A DNA stretch of 64,000 nt from Burkholderia aenigmatica (GTDB lineage Bacteria; Pseudomonadota; Gammaproteobacteria; Burkholderiales; Burkholderiaceae): NCBI RefSeq assembly GCF_902499175.1, contig NZ_CABVQC010000048.1:1-64000 (forward strand), given 5' to 3'. The notes under the pieces are model-generated. The model did no database searches. It was not told the DNA's origin and saw only the letters and a program-made list of their open reading frames with translations. Both the position numbers and the translations under genes were made by a program. Below, one piece after another: positions 1 to 9,802 of this stretch (the stretch's first letter is position 1; every line of letters starts with the position of its first letter).

Positions 1-954
1 CACCGAGCGCGTCGCCGCGAGCGGCGCGACCGTGAAGCGCTCCGTGCGCCGATTCGACGCCGCCGCCGACAACGACGCCACCGGGCGGGCCGCGCATGCG
101 TCGGCCGTCGCGCCGGCGGGCTCGCGATGAAATGCGAATGCCAGCGGCACGCGCGCCGAGCGCATCCCGTGCCGCATCGCAACACCCGTTTCGGCCGGCC
201 CGACGAACAGCATGCCGTCGCCGGCAAGACGCGCGTCGAGCGAGCGGATCACGCGATCCTGCGCATCGCGATCGAAGTAGATCAGCACGTTGCGGCAGAA
301 CACGAAATCGTAGCGAATGCCGGTATCGACGGCCGGTTCGACGAGGTTCGCCTGACTGAACTGAACGCACGCGCGCACGCGCTCGTCGAGCAGCCAGCCA
401 TCGCGGGTCGGCGTGAAGTGCCGCGCACGGAATTCCGTCGCGGTGCCGCGGAACGCATTGCGCCCGTAGCAGCCGAGCCGCGCCTGCTCGATCGCGCGCG
501 CGCTGAGGTCGATCGCGTCGATCGTGAAGCTGGCCGGGTCGAGCCCCGCGTCGAGCAGCGCCATCGCCGCCGAATACGGCTCCTCGCCCGTCGAGCACGG
601 CGCGCTCAGCACGCGGATCACGCGGCCGGGCAGCGCGGCGAGCCGCTCCACCGCGAGCCGCGCGAGCGTCGCGAACGCCTCGCGGTCGCGGAAGAACCAA
701 GTCTCGGGCACGACGAACAGCTCGATCAGCGCACGCCGTTCGTCGGCCGACGCGTTGAGCTGCTGCCAGTAGGCGTCGAGCGCGTCCTGCGTCACGGGCG
801 GCCGCGCCGCCGACGGCAGGCGCTCGCCGTCCGCCTGCAGCGCATGCACGCGTTCCGTCAGCGCGCGGCTCAGGAAATCGTTACCGAGCGAATCGGGGTC
901 GATGCCGGTCTCGCGCAGCAGCCAGCCGCGAAATCGCGATTCGGACTCTTTCAT
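1..954 (-). CDS. wspC: WspC-like CheR methyltransferase (C-terminus outside window)
   Basis: SAM-dependent methyltransferase of the CheR family, expected to methylate glutamates on the neighbouring receptor WspA. The visible 318 residues start with the helical CheR N-domain and contain VPETWFFRD at about 82-90, the SAM-binding motif SAPCSTGEEPYS at about 117-128 and FVFCRNVLIYFD at about 217-228, all typical of CheR. The reading frame is open to the left edge of the window, and a proline/alanine-rich linker begins after the catalytic domain; WspC proteins carry C-terminal TPR repeats there, but that part is not visible. The ATG overlaps the stop of wspB (ATGA), showing translational coupling. 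The family is clear; the Wsp name rests on gene order (MCP, CheW, CheR). Confidence 0.88.
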   Translation of the reverse strand, partial: MKESESRFRGWLLRETGIDPDSLGNDFLSRALTERVHALQADGERLPSAARPPVTQDALDAYWQQLNASADERRALIELFVVPETWFFRDREAFATLARLAVERLAALPGRVIRVLSAPCSTGEEPYSAAMALLDAGLDPASFTIDAIDLSARAIEQARLGCYGRNAFRGTATEFRARHFTPTRDGWLLDERVRACVQFSQANLVEPAVDTGIRYDFVFCRNVLIYFDRDAQDRVIRSLDARLAGDGMLFVGPAETGVAMRHGMRSARVPLAFAFHREPAGATADACAARPVASLSAAASNRRTERFTVAPLAATRSV

Positions 955-1463
955 GCAGACTCTCCCCCGTGGCCCGGCAGGCCGTCGAACAGATACAGGC
1001 GCGCGACGTCGTCGATCAGGTCGGATACCGACACCTGTTGCACGACGCCGTCGGGCGTGTTCGCGACCGGCCCGAGCCAGCGCGTGCGCGCGGTCGAGAT
1101 GCCGCTCGTGCGAAACGCGGCGCGGTCGATCCGCATCGTCTGCGTCGCGCGCTCGACGATCAGCCCGATCGTGCGCTCGCCGCCGGCCTCGTCCGCGCGA
1201 TAGCGAACCATCACGAGCCGCGTCGAACGCAATGCATGCGCGCGGCGCCCGAGCGCCAGCATCGGCACGTCGATCACCGGCACCGGCTGGCCGCCGCGCA
1301 TCAGCAGCCCGGCGATCCAGTCGGGTGCGCCGGGCACGGCCTTCGTGACCGCGAGCGGCAGCACCTCGTCGATGCCGGCCGCGTCGAGCGCATAGCGTTC
1401 GCCGTCGAGCTCGAACATCAGGAACAGCGCGTGGGCGCCGTTCTGCGTGTCGGCGCGCGTCAC
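951..1463 (-). CDS. wspB: WspB-like CheW scaffold protein
   Basis: CheW-like coupling protein of 170 residues, expected to link the receptor WspA to a CheA-type kinase (WspE, outside this window). The sequence begins [15 protein letters not shown] and carries a CheW fold with [18 protein letters not shown] in the middle and a hydrophobic [13 protein letters not shown] stretch. The chosen GTG start overlaps the wspA stop (GTGA), and the stop overlaps the wspC start (ATGA), so three genes are translationally coupled. No ATG in this frame gives a full CheW domain. The end is glycine-rich and probably disordered. Confidence 0.85.
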   Translation of the reverse strand: MTRADTQNGAHALFLMFELDGERYALDAAGIDEVLPLAVTKAVPGAPDWIAGLLMRGGQPVPVIDVPMLALGRRAHALRSTRLVMVRYRADEAGGERTIGLIVERATQTMRIDRAAFRTSGISTARTRWLGPVANTPDGVVQQVSVSDLIDDVARLYLFDGLPGHGGESA

Positions 1464-3136
1464 GCGTCGACCTTGAAACGCGACACGCTGGTGCGCAACT
1501 GGTTCGCGACGAGCGTCAGGTCGTCGATCGCCTGCGACGACTGGCGCAGCGACTCGGCCGTCTGCTGCGCGGCCTCCGACAGTTGCGACAGCGCCTGCGT
1601 GATCTGCTCGGCGCCGTTCGCCTGCGTCTGCATCCCTTCGTTGACCATCTGGAAGCGCGGCGCGAGCGTCTGCACCTCGGCAATGATCTGCGACAGCTGC
1701 CCGCCGACCTGCTGCACGTCGAGCATGCCGCGGCGCACTTCCTCGGAGAACTTGTCCATCCCCATCACGCCCGCCGACACCGCCGACTGGATTTCCTTCA
1801 CCGTCTGCTCGATGTCGTAGGTCGCCACCGCCGTCTGGTCGGCAAGGCGGCGAATCTCGGTCGCGACGACCGCGAAGCCGCGGCCGTACTCGCCGGCCTT
1901 CTCGGCCTCGATCGCCGCGTTCAGCGACAGCAGGTTGGTCTGGTCGGCCACCTTGGTGATCGTCGCGACCACCTGGTTGATGTTCAGCGCCTTCTCGTTG
2001 AGGATCGCGAGCTTCGCGTTCACCGAACCGGCCGCGTCCATCACGCTGCGCATCGTCTCGCCCATCCGCGTGAGCCCGCTCTGGCTCACGCCCGCGAGCG
2101 TCGCCGACTGCTCGGCCACGCCGGCCACCTCGTTCATCGTGCGCAGCAGGTCGCGCGACGTTGCGAAGATCTCGCGCGAGGTCGCGCCGATCTCGGTCGT
2201 CGTCGCCGCGGTTTCGTTCGCGGTTGCCTGCTGCTCGCGCGACGTCGCCGCGATCTCGGCCACCGACGTCGTGACCTGAAGCGACGACTGCTGGGCGCGC
2301 GCCACGAGTTCGGTCAGCTCGTCGGCCATCCGGTTGAAACCCGTCTCGAGCGTGCCGAATTCGTCGCGGCGGCGCAGGTCGAGGCGGCGCGTCAGGTTGC
2401 CGGTGCGCATCACGTCGTGCACCTCGACGAGCCGCGCCATCGGTACGGTCACCGAACGGTACAGCACGTAGCCGAGCGCGAGCGCGGACAGCAGCACGAA
2501 CGTCACCGCGACCGCGAGCACGATCTCGGTATCCTGCACGGATTCGCGGATCAGCTTCGCGGATTGCTCGGCGAACTTGCGGTTTTCCTGCACCAGCACG
2601 TTCGCGTTGCGCACGACCTCGGTCCACGCGGGCAGCGTTTTCGCGTACGCGGCGACGGCCTCCTCGCGCGACACGCGGCTCTTCTGCACGGCTTCGTTCA
2701 GCAGCGGCACGTAGTGGTCGTACGCGCCGCGGAACGCCGCGAAGCGCTGCCGGTCGTCGTCGCGGAACGTCGTGCTCTGGTAGTCGGCCGTCAGCGACTC
2801 GATGTCCTTCAGCGCGTCGGAGATCTTCGCGAGATCGCGTTGCACGGTTTCGGGCTCGGTGTCGACGAAGGTCGCCTGCTGCAGCAGCGTGAACGATTCG
2901 TTGACCGAACCACGCAGCGTCGACGCGAGGTAGACGCCGGGCAGCGAGTCGCGCTCGATGCTGATGGCTTCGGTATTGATCGCGCGCAGTCGCTCGTACG
3001 ACACGCCGGCTGTCACCAGCATCAGCACGAACAGTACGCCGAAGCTGAGCAGGATGCGATTGCCGAGCGTCAGCCGGGCAGCGCCGATCGTCGGATGCAG
3101 GCTTTCATTGGTCGCGCGGGGCGTCACGGTGGCCAT
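1460..3136 (-). CDS. wspA: WspA-like methyl-accepting chemotaxis receptor
   Basis: Membrane chemoreceptor of 558 residues. It has a first membrane segment around residues 26-46, a periplasmic four-helix-bundle type domain, a second membrane segment around 205-228, a HAMP domain, and a long cytoplasmic signalling domain. The signalling tip includes the conserved hairpin [20 protein letters not shown], followed by [20 protein letters not shown], a variant typical of WspA rather than of flagellar chemotaxis receptors. In Wsp systems it senses surface contact and drives c-di-GMP signalling. It lies between the hybrid kinase gene (124 bp upstream) and wspB (overlapping). The C-terminus FKVDA is short and has no CheR-docking pentapeptide. 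Confidence 0.88.
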   Translation of the reverse strand: MATVTPRATNESLHPTIGAARLTLGNRILLSFGVLFVLMLVTAGVSYERLRAINTEAISIERDSLPGVYLASTLRGSVNESFTLLQQATFVDTEPETVQRDLAKISDALKDIESLTADYQSTTFRDDDRQRFAAFRGAYDHYVPLLNEAVQKSRVSREEAVAAYAKTLPAWTEVVRNANVLVQENRKFAEQSAKLIRESVQDTEIVLAVAVTFVLLSALALGYVLYRSVTVPMARLVEVHDVMRTGNLTRRLDLRRRDEFGTLETGFNRMADELTELVARAQQSSLQVTTSVAEIAATSREQQATANETAATTTEIGATSREIFATSRDLLRTMNEVAGVAEQSATLAGVSQSGLTRMGETMRSVMDAAGSVNAKLAILNEKALNINQVVATITKVADQTNLLSLNAAIEAEKAGEYGRGFAVVATEIRRLADQTAVATYDIEQTVKEIQSAVSAGVMGMDKFSEEVRRGMLDVQQVGGQLSQIIAEVQTLAPRFQMVNEGMQTQANGAEQITQALSQLSEAAQQTAESLRQSSQAIDDLTLVANQLRTSVSRFKVDA

Positions 3137-3259
3137 GTTCGTTATGGGCTTTCTAAAATCAGCGTTGAAAAAATTCGCGCCCGCCTGTGCGCCGGACGGC
3201 GCGCCACGAGCGCATCGGGGTCTGCGGGCAGCGCGGCGCCGGCAGGCCGCGCCGCGAAA

Positions 3260-4393
3260 TCACCGCTCCGCTTGCGCCGGCAGCCGAAGCGCGACCATGA
3301 AGCCGCGCGCCGTATTGCGCATCAGGATCTGGCCGCGATGCCGCGCCGCCGTCGCGCGGACGAACGCGAGCCCGAGGCCGAAGCCGCTGCGCGCCGCGCC
3401 ATGCACGGATTCGAGCTGCACGAACGACTCGGTCGCGGCCGCGCGCTGCTCCGGTGCGATCCCGGCGCCGGTATCCTCGACGCCGATCAGCCAGGCGCCG
3501 TCCTCGCCGCCCAGCGTGCAGTGCACGTCCGTGCCGGCCGGGCCGTACTTCAGCCCGTTGTCGATCAGGTTCGCGACCGCGCGCGTGAGCATCATGCGGT
3601 CGCCCATCGTCACGCACTCGGTATCGGGCACCTGCGCGGCGACCCGGCTGCCGAGCCCGGCCGCCTTCTCCCACAGCTGGTCGACGGCGTCGAGCACGAT
3701 CTCGTTGAGACTCACGACCTCGTGCGCGCGGCGCTCGGACTGCGCGCGGGTCAGGTGGATGAAACCATCGGCCAACGCGAGCGCGCGCCGGGCATGGCCG
3801 GCAATGCGCTCCATGATCGCCGGCATGTCGCCATGCTCGGCCCGGTAGACGTCGAGCAGCGCAAGGATCGACGTCTGCGGCGAACGCATGTCGTGCGACA
3901 GGAAATCGAGCGCCTCGTCGCGCTGCCGCGACATCAGGTACGAATTCGAGTGATAGCGGATACGGGCGGCCAGCTCCATCGCGTCGGGGAGCTTCACCAG
4001 ATAGTCGTTCGCGCCGGCAATGAACGCCTCGCGCTTGACGATCGGCTCCTCCTTCGCGGACAGCACGATGATCGGCACGCGTGCGGTGCCGGCATCCGCG
4101 CGCCACGCGCGGACGAGATCGAGGCCGTCGATCTCCGGCATCACGAGATCCTGCAGGATGACCGTCGGCTTCACGTCGCGCGCGACCGCCATCGCCCGGT
4201 GCGCGTCAGTGCACACGTGCAGGTCGATGTCGTGTTCGCTGCGCAGCGCGCGGCGGATCACCTCGCCGACGAACGGTTGATCGTCGACGAGAAGGACCGA
4301 TAACCCCGATTCAAGACAATCCGAGGCATTATCACCGCTCGATTCTTTCATAAATACAGTTTCAAACGCCGATTCTCCAATCGATTCTTTCAT
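3260..4393 (-). CDS. Hybrid receiver-histidine kinase with WspR-type receiver (WspHRR-like)
   Basis: Soluble 377-residue protein with an N-terminal receiver domain (about 31-150; phosphoacceptor Asp82 in LQDLVMPEIDG, Lys134 in YLVKLPD) followed by a HisKA domain (His167 in FLSHDMRSP) and a HATPase domain with N-box NLIDNGLKYG and G-boxes VEDTGAGI and GFGLGLAFVR. The receiver, including the downstream stretch IRYHSNSYLMSRQRDEA, closely resembles my recollection of the receiver of the diguanylate cyclase WspR. Here a histidine kinase replaces the GGDEF output. A hybrid of this type has been described in Burkholderia wsp loci as WspHRR. It probably takes phosphate from WspE. The sequence MKES occurs at residues 1 and 15, so the start could also be 4351; neither ATG has a good ribosome site. 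Confidence 0.82.
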   Translation of the reverse strand: MKESIGESAFETVFMKESSGDNASDCLESGLSVLLVDDQPFVGEVIRRALRSEHDIDLHVCTDAHRAMAVARDVKPTVILQDLVMPEIDGLDLVRAWRADAGTARVPIIVLSAKEEPIVKREAFIAGANDYLVKLPDAMELAARIRYHSNSYLMSRQRDEALDFLSHDMRSPQTSILALLDVYRAEHGDMPAIMERIAGHARRALALADGFIHLTRAQSERRAHEVVSLNEIVLDAVDQLWEKAAGLGSRVAAQVPDTECVTMGDRMMLTRAVANLIDNGLKYGPAGTDVHCTLGGEDGAWLIGVEDTGAGIAPEQRAAATESFVQLESVHGAARSGFGLGLAFVRATAARHRGQILMRNTARGFMVALRLPAQAER

Positions 4394-4752
4394 GGGAGTT
4401 GTTTATCCGGCTTGGACGCTATCTTATTTCGGCGGTTGAAAATCCCGCCCGATTCCGCCGATTTGGCCTGTCGGCACTGCCTAGCGGGGCTTCGGACGCC
4501 GATTTCTCCCCGTTGGCGGCCGCATTACCTCCGCATCCTTTCTCTCAATAAACATAACCGGCTGATTCTAAATGAAATTAGAACACAGCATCTATCTCCT
4601 TCCGGTTTAGTTTTGCCAAATATGACGAAGGAGCCGGAAACAGTTAAATCAGATCATTTCCGGATTCGAAAGACGATAACGTTTGCGAGACCGGCGCCAT
4701 AAGGCTTGCATGCGCTGCAAGGCCGGCTGCCCGTCGCATTGGGGGCCGGATG
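4394..4752. other. AT-richer intergenic region upstream of the wsp genes
   Basis: This stretch is clearly less GC-rich than its neighbours and should hold the promoter for the minus-strand hybrid kinase and wsp genes. No convincing -35/-10 pair was identified. A 7-codon reading frame on the minus strand (4591 to 4568, MLCSNFI) is preceded by AAGGAG but is too short to call. Open frames crossing the region on the plus strand have no coding character. Confidence 0.5.
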
Positions 4753-4772
4753 AAAAAGCGCCGAATCGGCGC
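4753..4772 (-). terminator. Rho-independent terminator of the antiporter gene
   Basis: On the minus strand a perfect 6-bp stem GCGCCG/CGGCGC with a 3-nt loop is followed at once by TTTTTC. It lies about 100 bp downstream of the antiporter stop codon. A second GC-rich stem-loop sits closer to the gene at 4820-4850. Confidence 0.75.
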
Positions 4773-4874
4773 GCAGGCGGAAGAAAAAATTGCGCGCCGG
4801 GCAACGATCGGCCCACGCGCGTCGCGCCGGCCGGAGCCGGCCACGCGACGGCGCTATGACGGTGGTGTGCGGCC

Positions 4875-6458
4875 TTACCCGCGCGCGTGCTGCGCGGACA
4901 CTTCCTGTAGATCGAGGTCGCGTTCGAGCGCGTGCAGCATCTCGTCGTGGATGTGCCCCGAACGGTGCAGGCGCAACAGTTCCGCGCGCCCGGCCCGGAT
5001 CGCGGCCAGCACGACGTCGTAGTGCGCGGTACGCACTTCTGCCGGATACGCGGGCTCGTCCTTCGCCCGCTCGGTCAGCTCCGCGCGATACGTGTACTGC
5101 TCGAGCAGGCGCGGATGAATCACGACCCCGTTCTCGTCGCGCACGAGCGGCTGGATCGCCGCGAGCTGGGCAGCCTCGACGTACGCCCATGTCTGCGGCT
5201 CGGTCAGGTGATGTGCCTCTCGCTCTACGCGCTGCGGCAGGCGCAGCAACCGGATCAGCGGCCCGATCGTCGTGCCCTGCAGCAGCACGGTGACGAGGAT
5301 CACCGCGAACGACGCGACCAGGATCACGTCGCGGCCGGGCATCGCCTCGGGCAGCGACAGCGCGATCGCCAGCGTGACGACACCGCGCATCCCGGCCCAG
5401 CTCATGATCGTCGCGGCCTTCCAGTCGGGCGCTTCGCCGCGCCGCGCGATCCCGCGCACGGGCCACTTCAATGCCTCGACCGCGTAGATCCACACGAAAC
5501 GCGACACGATCACTGCCGCCAGCACCGCGAGCATCGGCGGCACCATCGTGGCGAGCACCTGCTCGAAGCCGCCGAGCCGGTGGATCGCGCCGCGCAGCGA
5601 CAGCCCGATCAGCACGAACACCATCGCTTCGAGCAGGAACACGATGACCTGCCAGAATGCGGTGCCGCGCGTGCGCACGGCCGCCGAGAACACCTCGTGC
5701 TGATGCCAGCCGACGATCATGCCGGCCGTGACGGTGGCGATCACGCCGGACACCTCGACCATTTCGCCCGCGATATAGGCGATCCAGCCGGCAATCACCG
5801 CGACGGTGATCACGAGGTAGTCGTCTTCGAGCTGCTTCAGGAACCACACGACGAGCTTGCCGACCGCGAAGCCGATCGCCACGCCGCCGAGCCCGAGCTC
5901 CGCGAAGCGCACGACCGCGTGCTCGAGGCTGAACGCGCCGGTGAGCGCGGCCGCGACCGCGAAGCGGAACAGCACGAGGCCGGCCGCGTCGTTCAGCAGG
6001 CTCTCGCCTTCGAGCAGCACCATCAGCCGGCGCGGCAGCGCGACGCGTTCCAGCACGGCCTTCGCTGCAACGGCGTCGGGCGGCGACACGATCGCACCGA
6101 GCGCGAAGCACGCGGCCCACGGCAGCGACGGCGCCACCCAGTGCACGGCGAAGCCGACCGCAAACGTCGTGAACACGACCGCGCCGATCGCAAGCAGCAG
6201 GATGCCGCCGACATTGCGCTTGAACTCCTCCCACACCGAGAAATACGCACCGTCCATCAGCAGCGGCGGCAGGAACACCAGCAGCACCAGTTCGGGATCG
6301 AGATTGATCGGCGGCAGGCCGGGGATGAACGCGATGCCGATGCCACCGATCAGCAGCGCGGCAGCGGGCGGTAGCCGCAGCCGCTTGGCGATGCATTCGA
6401 GCGCGACGATCGCGAGGAATGACAACAAAACCAGCTTGAATGCCGAGACGGGAGACAT
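4875..6458 (-). CDS. Na+/H+ antiporter, CPA1 family
   Basis: Integral membrane protein of 527 residues with about twelve hydrophobic segments in the first 400 residues and a hydrophilic C-terminal tail of about 120. CPA1 hallmarks are visible: GAIVSPPDAVAA in an early helix, EGESLLNDAAGLV (the ND ion-binding pair is in this helix), and SWAGMRGVVTLAIALSLP near residue 360. It is expected to exchange cytoplasmic Na+ (or K+) for protons in the inner membrane. The ATG follows ACGAGG at proper spacing. It stands alone, with its own terminator. Confidence 0.9.
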   Translation of the reverse strand: MSPVSAFKLVLLSFLAIVALECIAKRLRLPPAAALLIGGIGIAFIPGLPPINLDPELVLLVFLPPLLMDGAYFSVWEEFKRNVGGILLLAIGAVVFTTFAVGFAVHWVAPSLPWAACFALGAIVSPPDAVAAKAVLERVALPRRLMVLLEGESLLNDAAGLVLFRFAVAAALTGAFSLEHAVVRFAELGLGGVAIGFAVGKLVVWFLKQLEDDYLVITVAVIAGWIAYIAGEMVEVSGVIATVTAGMIVGWHQHEVFSAAVRTRGTAFWQVIVFLLEAMVFVLIGLSLRGAIHRLGGFEQVLATMVPPMLAVLAAVIVSRFVWIYAVEALKWPVRGIARRGEAPDWKAATIMSWAGMRGVVTLAIALSLPEAMPGRDVILVASFAVILVTVLLQGTTIGPLIRLLRLPQRVEREAHHLTEPQTWAYVEAAQLAAIQPLVRDENGVVIHPRLLEQYTYRAELTERAKDEPAYPAEVRTAHYDVVLAAIRAGRAELLRLHRSGHIHDEMLHALERDLDLQEVSAQHARG

Positions 6459-6628
6459 GAATCGACCTCGTGAAGAATGAATTGCGCTTTCCGGCGTCGT
6501 ACCCCGGTCGGCAGTTTCGCGCGATTACATCACGAGGCGGGGCCCGCAGTCGAGCGCGGTCGGGCTGCCGACCACGCAGCACGGGCACGGCGCACGTCCG
6601 GTGCCGGCCCGATACGTACACCGCCATG

Positions 6629-6671
6629 AAAAACGGCACGCGGGCCGGCCCGATCGCCCGCCCGCGTGCCG
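6629..6671 (-). terminator. Terminator of the ALS/ALDH operon
   Basis: A perfect 12-bp inverted repeat (CGGCACGCGGGC and its complement, loop 14 nt) is followed on the minus strand by five T residues. It starts about 30 bp after the aldehyde dehydrogenase stop codon. Confidence 0.8.
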
Positions 6672-6698
6672 TCGCGGCACCCTGCTGCTGCCCGCGCG

Positions 6699-8132
6699 TT
6701 ACCGGCGCCGCACGACCATCAGCCGAGGCTCGGTCATGTCCTCGATCGCGTAACGGATCCCTTCGCGGCCGAGGCCCGAATCCTTAACGCCGCCATAGGG
6801 CATGTTGTCGACGCGGAACGATGGCACGTCGTTGATCACGACGCCGCCGACCTCCAGCTCGTCCCACGCGCGCTGTGCGTGCGTCAGCGAATCGGTAAAC
6901 ACACCGGCCTGTAGCCCGAAATCGCTGTCGTTCACGCGCGCGAGCGCATCGTCGAACCGGTCGAACTTCTCGAGGATCGCAACGGGGCCGAACGCCTCCT
7001 TCCGGTACAGGTCCTGCTCATGCCCGACGTTTTCCAGCAGCGTCGCCTCGAACATCGCGCCATCAACCTTGCCCCCCGCGACGATCTTCGCGCCCGCCGC
7101 GACGACTGCATCCATCCAGCCCGACAGCCGGCGCGATTCGGATTCGGAGATCATCGGGCCGACGAACGTCGACGGATCCTTCGGATCGCCCATTTTCAGC
7201 GAACGCGTCTTCGCGATCAGCTTCTCGCGCAGCGCGTCGTAAAGATCGGCATGCACGAGGATCCGCTGCACGCCGATGCAGCTCTGGCCCGACTGGTAGT
7301 ACGCGCCGAACGCCAGACGCTCGACCACGTAGTCGAGCCGGTCGCGCTGATCCGCATCGACGATCGCAGCCGCGTTGCCGCCGAGTTCCAGCACGACTTT
7401 CTTCTTGCCGGCCTTCTCCTTCAGCGCCCAGCCGACGGCCGGCGAACCCGTGAACGACAGCAGCTTGAAACGCTCGTCGGTCGTGAACAGGTCGGCGCCG
7501 TCGCGGTGCGCGGGCAGCACCGAGAACGCCCCCTTCGGCAGATCGGTTTCCGCGAGCACCTCGCCGATGATCAGCGCGCCGATCGGCGTGCGGCTCGCGG
7601 GCTTCAGCACGAACGGACAACCGGCCGCGAGCGCGGGCGCGACCTTGTGCGCGGCGAGGTTCAGCGGAAAATTGAACGGCGAGATGAACGAGCACGGGCC
7701 GACCGGCACGCGCTTCGTGTAGCCCGTATAGCCCTGCGCACGCGCGGAGATTTCGAGGTTGATGATCTCGCCGTCGATTCGCACCGATTCTTCCGACGCC
7801 ACGCGGAACGTGTCGATCAGCCGCGTCACTTCGCCCTTCGAATCGTTGATCGGCTTGCCGGCCTCGATGCACAGCGCCTCGGCCAGCTCGTCGAAGCGCT
7901 CGCGAAAGCGCGCGACGCAATGGTCGAGCACGGCCTGCCGCTTGTAGGCCGGCAACTCGCGCATCGGCTTCGCGGCATCGACCGCCGCGCCGATCGCCGC
8001 GTCGATGGCCTTCGCGTCGGCCAGCGCGACGCGCGTCGCGACCTTGCCGCTGAACTTGTCCGTCACTTCCAGATCGGTGTTCGCGTAGACGGCTTCGTTG
8101 GCGAGGTAGTACGGATAGGTTTCCTTCAACAT
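6699..8132 (-). CDS. NAD(P)-dependent aldehyde dehydrogenase
   Basis: Cytosolic 477-residue enzyme of the aldehyde dehydrogenase superfamily, oxidising an aldehyde (or semialdehyde) to the acid. Visible hallmarks are the cofactor/substrate loop ISPFNFPLNLAAHKVAPALA, FTGSPAVGW, the general base Glu in LELGGNAA, and the catalytic Cys in QSGQSCIGVQR. The motif EAFGPVAILEKF lies near the C-terminus. The ATG is preceded by AGGAAGGAG. It is the second gene of a two-gene operon, 29 bp after the acetolactate synthase-like gene, so it may handle an aldehyde or 2-oxoacid-derived product of that enzyme; the substrate cannot be read from sequence. Confidence 0.9.
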   Translation of the reverse strand: MLKETYPYYLANEAVYANTDLEVTDKFSGKVATRVALADAKAIDAAIGAAVDAAKPMRELPAYKRQAVLDHCVARFRERFDELAEALCIEAGKPINDSKGEVTRLIDTFRVASEESVRIDGEIINLEISARAQGYTGYTKRVPVGPCSFISPFNFPLNLAAHKVAPALAAGCPFVLKPASRTPIGALIIGEVLAETDLPKGAFSVLPAHRDGADLFTTDERFKLLSFTGSPAVGWALKEKAGKKKVVLELGGNAAAIVDADQRDRLDYVVERLAFGAYYQSGQSCIGVQRILVHADLYDALREKLIAKTRSLKMGDPKDPSTFVGPMISESESRRLSGWMDAVVAAGAKIVAGGKVDGAMFEATLLENVGHEQDLYRKEAFGPVAILEKFDRFDDALARVNDSDFGLQAGVFTDSLTHAQRAWDELEVGGVVINDVPSFRVDNMPYGGVKDSGLGREGIRYAIEDMTEPRLMVVRRR

Positions 8133-8161
8133 GGAACGACTCCTTCCTGTGAACGGGACAT

Positions 8162-9802
8162 TCAGAGTTGCGCCGACAGGCGCTTGATCTCGCGGTTCAG
8201 CACGCGCTCGTTGTCCGAGTAGTCGATCGGCACGTCGATCACGTGCACGCCCGGCGACGAGAAGCACTCGCGCAGCAGCGGCTCGAGATCGTCGGCCGAT
8301 TCGACGCGATGCCCGTGCGCGCCGTAGCTTTGCGCATACGACACGAAATCGGGATTCTGCAGCGTCATCGCGAAATCGGGGAAGTTCATGTTCTCCTGCT
8401 TCCAGCGGATCATCCCGAACGCGTCGTCGCGCAGGATCATCACGACGATGTCGAGCTTCAGCCGCACGGCCGTTTCGAGCTCCTGCGAATTCATCATGAA
8501 GCCGCCGTCGCCGCACACGGCGATCACTTTGCGCTGCGGATGCACGATCTTGGTCGCGATCGCCGACGGCAGGCCGGCGCCCATCGACGCGAGCGCGTTG
8601 TCGAGCAGCAGCGAATTCGGCTCGTGCGCGCGCCAGTAGCGCGCGAACCAGATCTTGTACATCCCGTTGTCGAGACAGACGATGCCGTCGACCGGCAATG
8701 CGTTGTACAGATCGTTGACGATCCGCACCGGGTACATCGGGAAGCGCGGATCGTGCTGGCCCTTCTCCAGATGGGCGTCGAAATGCTCCTTGATCATCGC
8801 GAAGCGCGTGAAATCCCAGTGCGGCTGCGGCGCGAGCGCCTCTTTCATTTGCCACACCGCGTTCGCGATGTCGCCGACCACCTCGATCTGCGGAAAGTAG
8901 ACGGGGTCGACCTGCGCGCCGAGGAAGTTCACGTGGATCACGGTCTTGTCGTCGGTACGCATGAAGAACGGCGGCTTCTCGATCACGTCGTGGCCGACGT
9001 TGATGATGCAGTCCGCCTGCTCGATCGCGCGGTGCACGAAATCGCCGTCGGACAGCGTCGCGTTGCCGAGCCACAGCGGGTGCGTCTCGTCGATCACGCC
9101 CTTGCCCATCTGCGTCGTGAAGAACGGGATACCCGTCTTGTCGACGAATTCGAGCAGCATCTTGCAGGTGGTCTTGCGGTTGCCGCCCGCGCCGATCATC
9201 AGCAGCGGATGGCGCGCGGCCTGGATCGCGTCGACCGCATGCGCGACCGCCTTCTCCTCGGCCACCGGCCGGCGGCTGTAGCTGCGCGGAATCGGCTTGC
9301 CGTCGCCCTCCTCGTGTGCGATGTCTTCCGGCAGCTCGAGGTGCGCGGCGCCCGGGCGTTCTTCCTCCGCGCGGCGGAACGCCTCGCGTATGGCCGACGG
9401 GATGTTGCCGATCGACACGATCTGCCGCGTGAACTTCGTGAGCGGCTGCATCATGTCGACCACGTCGACGATCTGGAAGTGGCCCTGCTTGCTGGACTTG
9501 ATCGGCTTCTGCCCGGTGATCATCAGCATCGGCATGCCGCCGAGCTGCGCATACGCGGCGGCCGTCACGAAGTTGGTTGCGCCAGGCCCGAGCGTGGCGA
9601 TACACACGCCGGTGCGGCCCGTCAGGCGGCCGTAGGTGGCGGCCATGAACCCGGCCGCCTGCTCGTGCCGGGTCAGCACGAGCTTGATCTTCGATCGCCG
9701 CAGCGATTCGAGCAGATCGAGGTTTTCTTCGCCGGGAATGCCGAACACGTACTCGACGCCTTCGGCTTCCAGCGCCTTCACGAACAGATCCGATGCTTTC
9801 AT
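8162..9802 (-). CDS. Acetolactate synthase large-subunit-like ThDP enzyme
   Basis: Thiamine-diphosphate enzyme of 546 residues. The N-terminal Pyr domain contains the catalytic Glu in TRHEQAAGFMA; the C-terminal PP domain has the ThDP/Mg motif GDGGFMMNSQELETAV (GDG...N). Family members condense pyruvate or decarboxylate 2-oxoacids. No regulatory small subunit is encoded next to it, so a catabolic or side role is more likely than valine/isoleucine synthesis. It is transcribed with the aldehyde dehydrogenase downstream. Length and motifs are complete; the substrate is inferred only. Confidence 0.85.
   Translation of the reverse strand: MKASDLFVKALEAEGVEYVFGIPGEENLDLLESLRRSKIKLVLTRHEQAAGFMAATYGRLTGRTGVCIATLGPGATNFVTAAAYAQLGGMPMLMITGQKPIKSSKQGHFQIVDVVDMMQPLTKFTRQIVSIGNIPSAIREAFRRAEEERPGAAHLELPEDIAHEEGDGKPIPRSYSRRPVAEEKAVAHAVDAIQAARHPLLMIGAGGNRKTTCKMLLEFVDKTGIPFFTTQMGKGVIDETHPLWLGNATLSDGDFVHRAIEQADCIINVGHDVIEKPPFFMRTDDKTVIHVNFLGAQVDPVYFPQIEVVGDIANAVWQMKEALAPQPHWDFTRFAMIKEHFDAHLEKGQHDPRFPMYPVRIVNDLYNALPVDGIVCLDNGMYKIWFARYWRAHEPNSLLLDNALASMGAGLPSAIATKIVHPQRKVIAVCGDGGFMMNSQELETAVRLKLDIVVMILRDDAFGMIRWKQENMNFPDFAMTLQNPDFVSYAQSYGAHGHRVESADDLEPLLRECFSSPGVHVIDVPIDYSDNERVLNREIKRLSAQL

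Noticed and set aside
1583-4303. Very long plus-strand open frame (906 codons) over the wsp genes
   Set aside because: Arg/His-rich product with no domain, lying wholly antisense to three clearly recognised genes; a by-product of high GC at third positions.
4568-4591. Seven-codon leader peptide (MLCSNFI) with AAGGAG upstream of the hybrid kinase
   Set aside because: Too short to separate from chance, no attenuator-like hairpins with regulatory codons nearby, and about 175 bp from the gene.
8162-9802. Biosynthetic acetolactate synthase (ilvB or ilvI)
   Set aside because: No small regulatory subunit gene adjoins it; it is paired with an aldehyde dehydrogenase, so a catabolic role is at least as likely.
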